A stretch of 64,000 nucleotides of DNA from Watersipora subatra (Eukaryota; Bryozoa; Gymnolaemata; Cheilostomatida; Watersiporidae): positions 9,976,869 through 10,040,868 of the forward strand of contig NC_088711.1 of NCBI RefSeq assembly GCF_963576615.1. The letters are read 5' to 3'. The notes below the pieces were generated by a model, which was given only the letters and a program-made list of their open reading frames with translations, was not told the origin of the DNA and did no database searches. Made by a program: the position numbers and the translations under genes. Shown piece by piece: positions 60,689 to 64,000 of the stretch (its first letter is position 1; each line of letters begins with the position of its first letter).

Positions 60689-60941
60689 GATGTGAAAAAA
60701 GTTTAGCAATAAACTTGTAAAGCTTTATAGTGCTAGAGAATAGCTTACCAACCATGACAATTTGTTATTTTTATGTACGAAGTGTACATACCCAAGTTTA
60801 TGATGCAATCCTATTTTAAAACGTCTCATGTTGGTCATCAAGACATTGATGACAAGTGATTGACATTGATGGACGAGTGCCGGAAAAAGGCTCAGTGGGA
60901 TTTTTTGTGTTGCCAAGAGTGTGTGTTGACATTTTTGAATT

Positions 60942-61836
60942 CTTAAAGGTTGACTTGCAACAAAATTCACATTAGGCCTACAGTTATTTAGTATCAAAAG
61001 ATTCACCATGTCTTACTCTGTTGTGTTGTAGGTGCCAAATATGTGGAAATGTGATTACAAGCTCTTAAAAGCTCAAAAACGAAAAGCCGCCGTAGATTGG
61101 AATCTCTTTATTTCTCTGACGTAGCCATTACAGTTTGGTTATCGTCTTGTCACGTAACGTTATCACGTGAATTGAAAGGCCAATCAAAAGCTCAATTTTA
61201 AACTCATCGTAGCACTAGTTTATGACAAACACTTCGGGTTTTACCGAAGACCCCGTATCAAATATAGATGCTCGCTACTTTACAGTTTTGTTTCGGCTCG
61301 GACTAATTGTCAAGTCGTAACCTGATCATGTGACCCAATACTTCGAAAATAATTTTTCCATCACTTCTGGATTATCACAAGTAACTAACAGGCTCGTCAT
61401 GATTATCAGACAATGATATGTACTCATTCGAGCTAAGGTTGAAAAGTTTAATGAATTTTTACGGTAAGTTATAAGGTATCACTGCTCAAAGTGACAGCAT
61501 TACAATGACGATAAAACAGACGCGTAAGAACAATAGACATGGTTTTATTGAATGCGTGAAGTATATTTGTGAAAATATTTCGACGAATGAGGTTGCATGA
61601 AAGTGTAAACAGAAACCATCCTGTAACAACTACGTCCCATTTGAGCCATTTTGGAAAGCGAATCCAAACTATGGCGGTCTCGTGTGGCTGCGAATAACTG
61701 TTCGTTTTTTAGCTTTTAAGAGCTTGTAATCACATTCCCACATATTTTGCACCTACAACACAACAGAGTAAGACATGGTGAATCTTTTCATATCAAATAA
61801 CTGTAATGTGAATTTTGTTGCAAGACAACCTTCAAG
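60942..61836. mobile_element. Long-TIR element, copy 2
   Basis: Same termini (CTTAAAGGTTGACTTGCAAC and inverse). The interior matches copy 1 in reverse orientation, for example the stretch around TATTTTCACAAATATACTTC. No coding capacity. Confidence 0.87.
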
Positions 61837-61958
61837 TAATGCAATACTTGCATCATCTACGAGACTGCTAAACATAAACCTATGGCTAAATAATATTTAG
61901 CGGCAAGGCTTTGAGAAGTTATTAGAAATGACTCATTGGTATTTGGTGGCATGTTGGA

Positions 61959-62694
61959 CGGTCATACCTCGACATACGAGTGCTCCAGTATACGAGAAAA
62001 TCAAGATACGGACAGAATTTTGAGCAGATTTCTTCTTTGAGATACGAGTAATCTTTTACATACCGACTGGTTCTCGATGGCCACTATATAGCCAAGTATG
62101 CGAGATACCGCGTTCAAGAACAGCACCGGTCGGTTTTTTCCTCAAATCAATTTGAAAAGCTTTTAAAAGGTTGGCTAAAAGTTATAGTGATCACGAGTCA
62201 AAACCCACCAAACCAAAAACAGATAATCAAAATTAAAACAACAACATTGAAGTAAATTTATTAAAGGATTAAAACTTAGCTTCAAGTGTGTATCTATTAA
62301 GCTAAAATAATTTAAATTAAATTCAGTTTCTGTTACGTATAGTGTCACAAAGGTTTAGTGTACCGAACGCATTGCCGTCAAACCTCTCAAACCGCCGTTA
62401 ACCGCTACATCTGTCTCGGAGATAAGAACTCCATACAGTACTGTACGTAGCGATATTACATTTTATTGCAGATTTTAATAGCTAAATAGGTATTTGTTAC
62501 CTTTTTACAGAATTACAACAGTTGAAAACATGTTTTTCCACCATAATATCTGGTTTTATGTGGTTTTTTCATAGTATGGTAACAGATTAATTTGTATTTA
62601 GTTGTTTTATATAAGAAATAATGCGTGAGTCACGAATAAATTGACATGAGCTCAGTCTCAGAACGCATTAAGCTTGTATGTCGAGGTATGACTG
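61959..62694. mobile_element. Tc/pogo-like non-autonomous element
   Basis: Termini CGGTCATACCTCGACATACG and the inverse ending CGAGGTATGACTG, 736 bases. TA follows the right end; the left flank is GA, so one target base may have mutated. No transposase. Confidence 0.78.
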
Positions 62695-63025
62695 TATTAT
62701 TTGAATATAGTTATAATCCCATATAGAGCTGGCACAGGTAGCTCGTCCGGTTTTGACCTATCGGGTCAGAGGTGCCCAGATCAGGCTACCCAACCCTCGA
62801 GTCTTCCTATACACAGACAAGGGTAGGTTTATGGCTAAACGAGAGCGATTGTATATCGCTTTTTAAGTGTGATTGAAATAGAGTCGCGCTTAGTCCTAGC
62901 GCTGAAGGACTAGGCAAAATAAAACAAGGTGAGTCAAGACTATATTTTTACGTCTGCGACAATAGTCTTTGGACTATAGGTTTCACACCGTTTTTTGGCA
63001 AGAAATAATCAATCAGAAGTCAGTC

Positions 63026-63395
63026 ACAAAAGGAAAAGACCAAGTTATTTGTACAATATGCAAAAGCAAGTTAAGCTACAAAGAAGGGTCTACCACAATA
63101 CTATTGAGGCATTTACAATGAAGGCATCCTGAGGAACTTAAAAGCGCATCTAAGAACCTTCAATCCAGCAAAGAACAGAAGAATGATAAAAAAGAAGGTA
63201 AACAATCGACTTTAGCTGCTTTTATGAATGAAGAATCAAAATTGTCAGCAAGCACCCTACAGGCGATAGGTATTATGAAGAATATCATCAAGATGATCAC
63301 AGTAGACTTGCAGCCTCTTAGTTTCACAGAGAACAAGGAATTCAGAGACCTGGTGGCATCGTCTTTCACTAATACCAAAAGTTTTAGGGAAGTGA
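63026..63395 (+). pseudogene. BED zinc finger / hAT-like transposase fragment
   Basis: In one frame the sequence gives CTICKSKLSYKEGSTTILLR, then HLQ, a TGA stop (63118-63120) and RHPEE, a BED-type C2H2 pattern. It continues as LQAIGIMKNIIKMITVDLQP, which matches the start of the transposase-like region of ZBED proteins and hAT transposases. Similarity ends near 63390; no RNase-H-like core follows. A dead remnant. Confidence 0.65.
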
Positions 63396-64000
63396 TGGAT
63401 TTTTGCTTTCCACTATGCTGGGTTATCTATTTCTGTATTTGTAAAGTATTTCTTAACTAATCTTTTTTTGTTGATTATAATAGCAAAGTTGAAAATAAAA
63501 TCTGTAATAAAAACCCTCTAGCCAAAGTCGTGCCATTAATCTATCACCCATTGAATAGCATTGATCCACCAATGTTTAGCCATAAATTGTAGATTGCATC
63601 TATAAACCAAGCCACAAAATATAATGATTGGTGTGATAATGGGTTCTTTTATTTTAGGTTATTGATGTCACAACATTAGGCTGTAATAGAACTATCTCTT
63701 AACCTTAAATGAATAAAAGATCGCGCATGCTGACCAGGCCCGACTCGATCTTGGCCCTCAGTGCTAACCCTGAGTCTGGCCCGACCCTGCATTCCTTGGT
63801 CTCATTCCAGCTCTAATCCCATACTATATTAAGTGGATTGAAGCGCTTTGCGATAATGCTCACACATCTAAGCAGAAAATAGCGCTGACATAACAAGTAT
63901 CTGCCTCCTTTGGTGTATTGAACTTTATATGTTCAGATAATACAGTAGATCATGCTATGACAGCTAAGAAATAAGATATTTTGCAGACTTTCTCAGAAGC
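63396..64000. other. No feature recognised at the right end
   Basis: AT-rich sequence after the BED-finger fragment; only short chance frames. Confidence 0.5.

Overview
This is an AT-rich animal nuclear sequence. Genes are split by GT..AG introns, intergenic space is large, and tandem repeats, terminal-inverted-repeat (TIR) elements and a dead Ty3/gypsy retrotransposon are abundant. The proteins (SLC16 transporter, SHQ1, a zeta-type 14-3-3, a DUF294-type nucleotidyltransferase) fit an invertebrate bilaterian; a lophotrochozoan is my guess, but nothing in the window fixes the phylum.

Layout. 1-6.0 kb: no gene recognised, but a 35-bp satellite at 4485-5610. 6.0-17.4 kb (+): an eight-exon monocarboxylate-transporter-like gene encoding 642 residues, with a 31-bp minisatellite filling most of intron 6. 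17.4-26.8 kb: no genes; a 2.5-kb element with GGCGACA-rich TIRs and a probable 9-bp target duplication, then two related pogo/Tc-like non-autonomous elements in opposite orientation, one of them nested in an older element. 26.8-35.0 kb (+): SHQ1, four coding exons, 560 residues, with introns remodelled by repeats. 37.5-42.9 kb (+): a 14-3-3 gene, five exons, 253 residues, preceded by an apparently perfect 463-bp tandem duplication. 45.7-50.5 kb: a complete but decayed Ty3/gypsy element with two LTRs and a 5-bp target duplication. 53.9-59.2 kb (-): a two-exon nucleotidyltransferase gene of 513 residues, its intron carrying a 23-bp minisatellite. 60-64 kb: transposon copies, a gypsy fragment and a BED-finger/hAT-like fragment.

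The four host genes are unrelated in function (transport, H/ACA RNP assembly, phosphoprotein binding, nucleotidyl transfer) and form no operon or evident pathway. What links them is the way mobile and tandem DNA has built their introns. The clearest case is SHQ1 intron 2: a hAT-like element begins 17 bases after the donor, and the last unit of a 35-bp minisatellite supplies the acceptor. An inverted-repeat pair in introns 1 and 3 brackets exons 2 and 3. No CRISPR, prokaryotic operon or obvious new multi-gene system is present. The most novel-looking items are the intron architecture of SHQ1, the GGCGACA-TIR element and the higher-order minisatellites.
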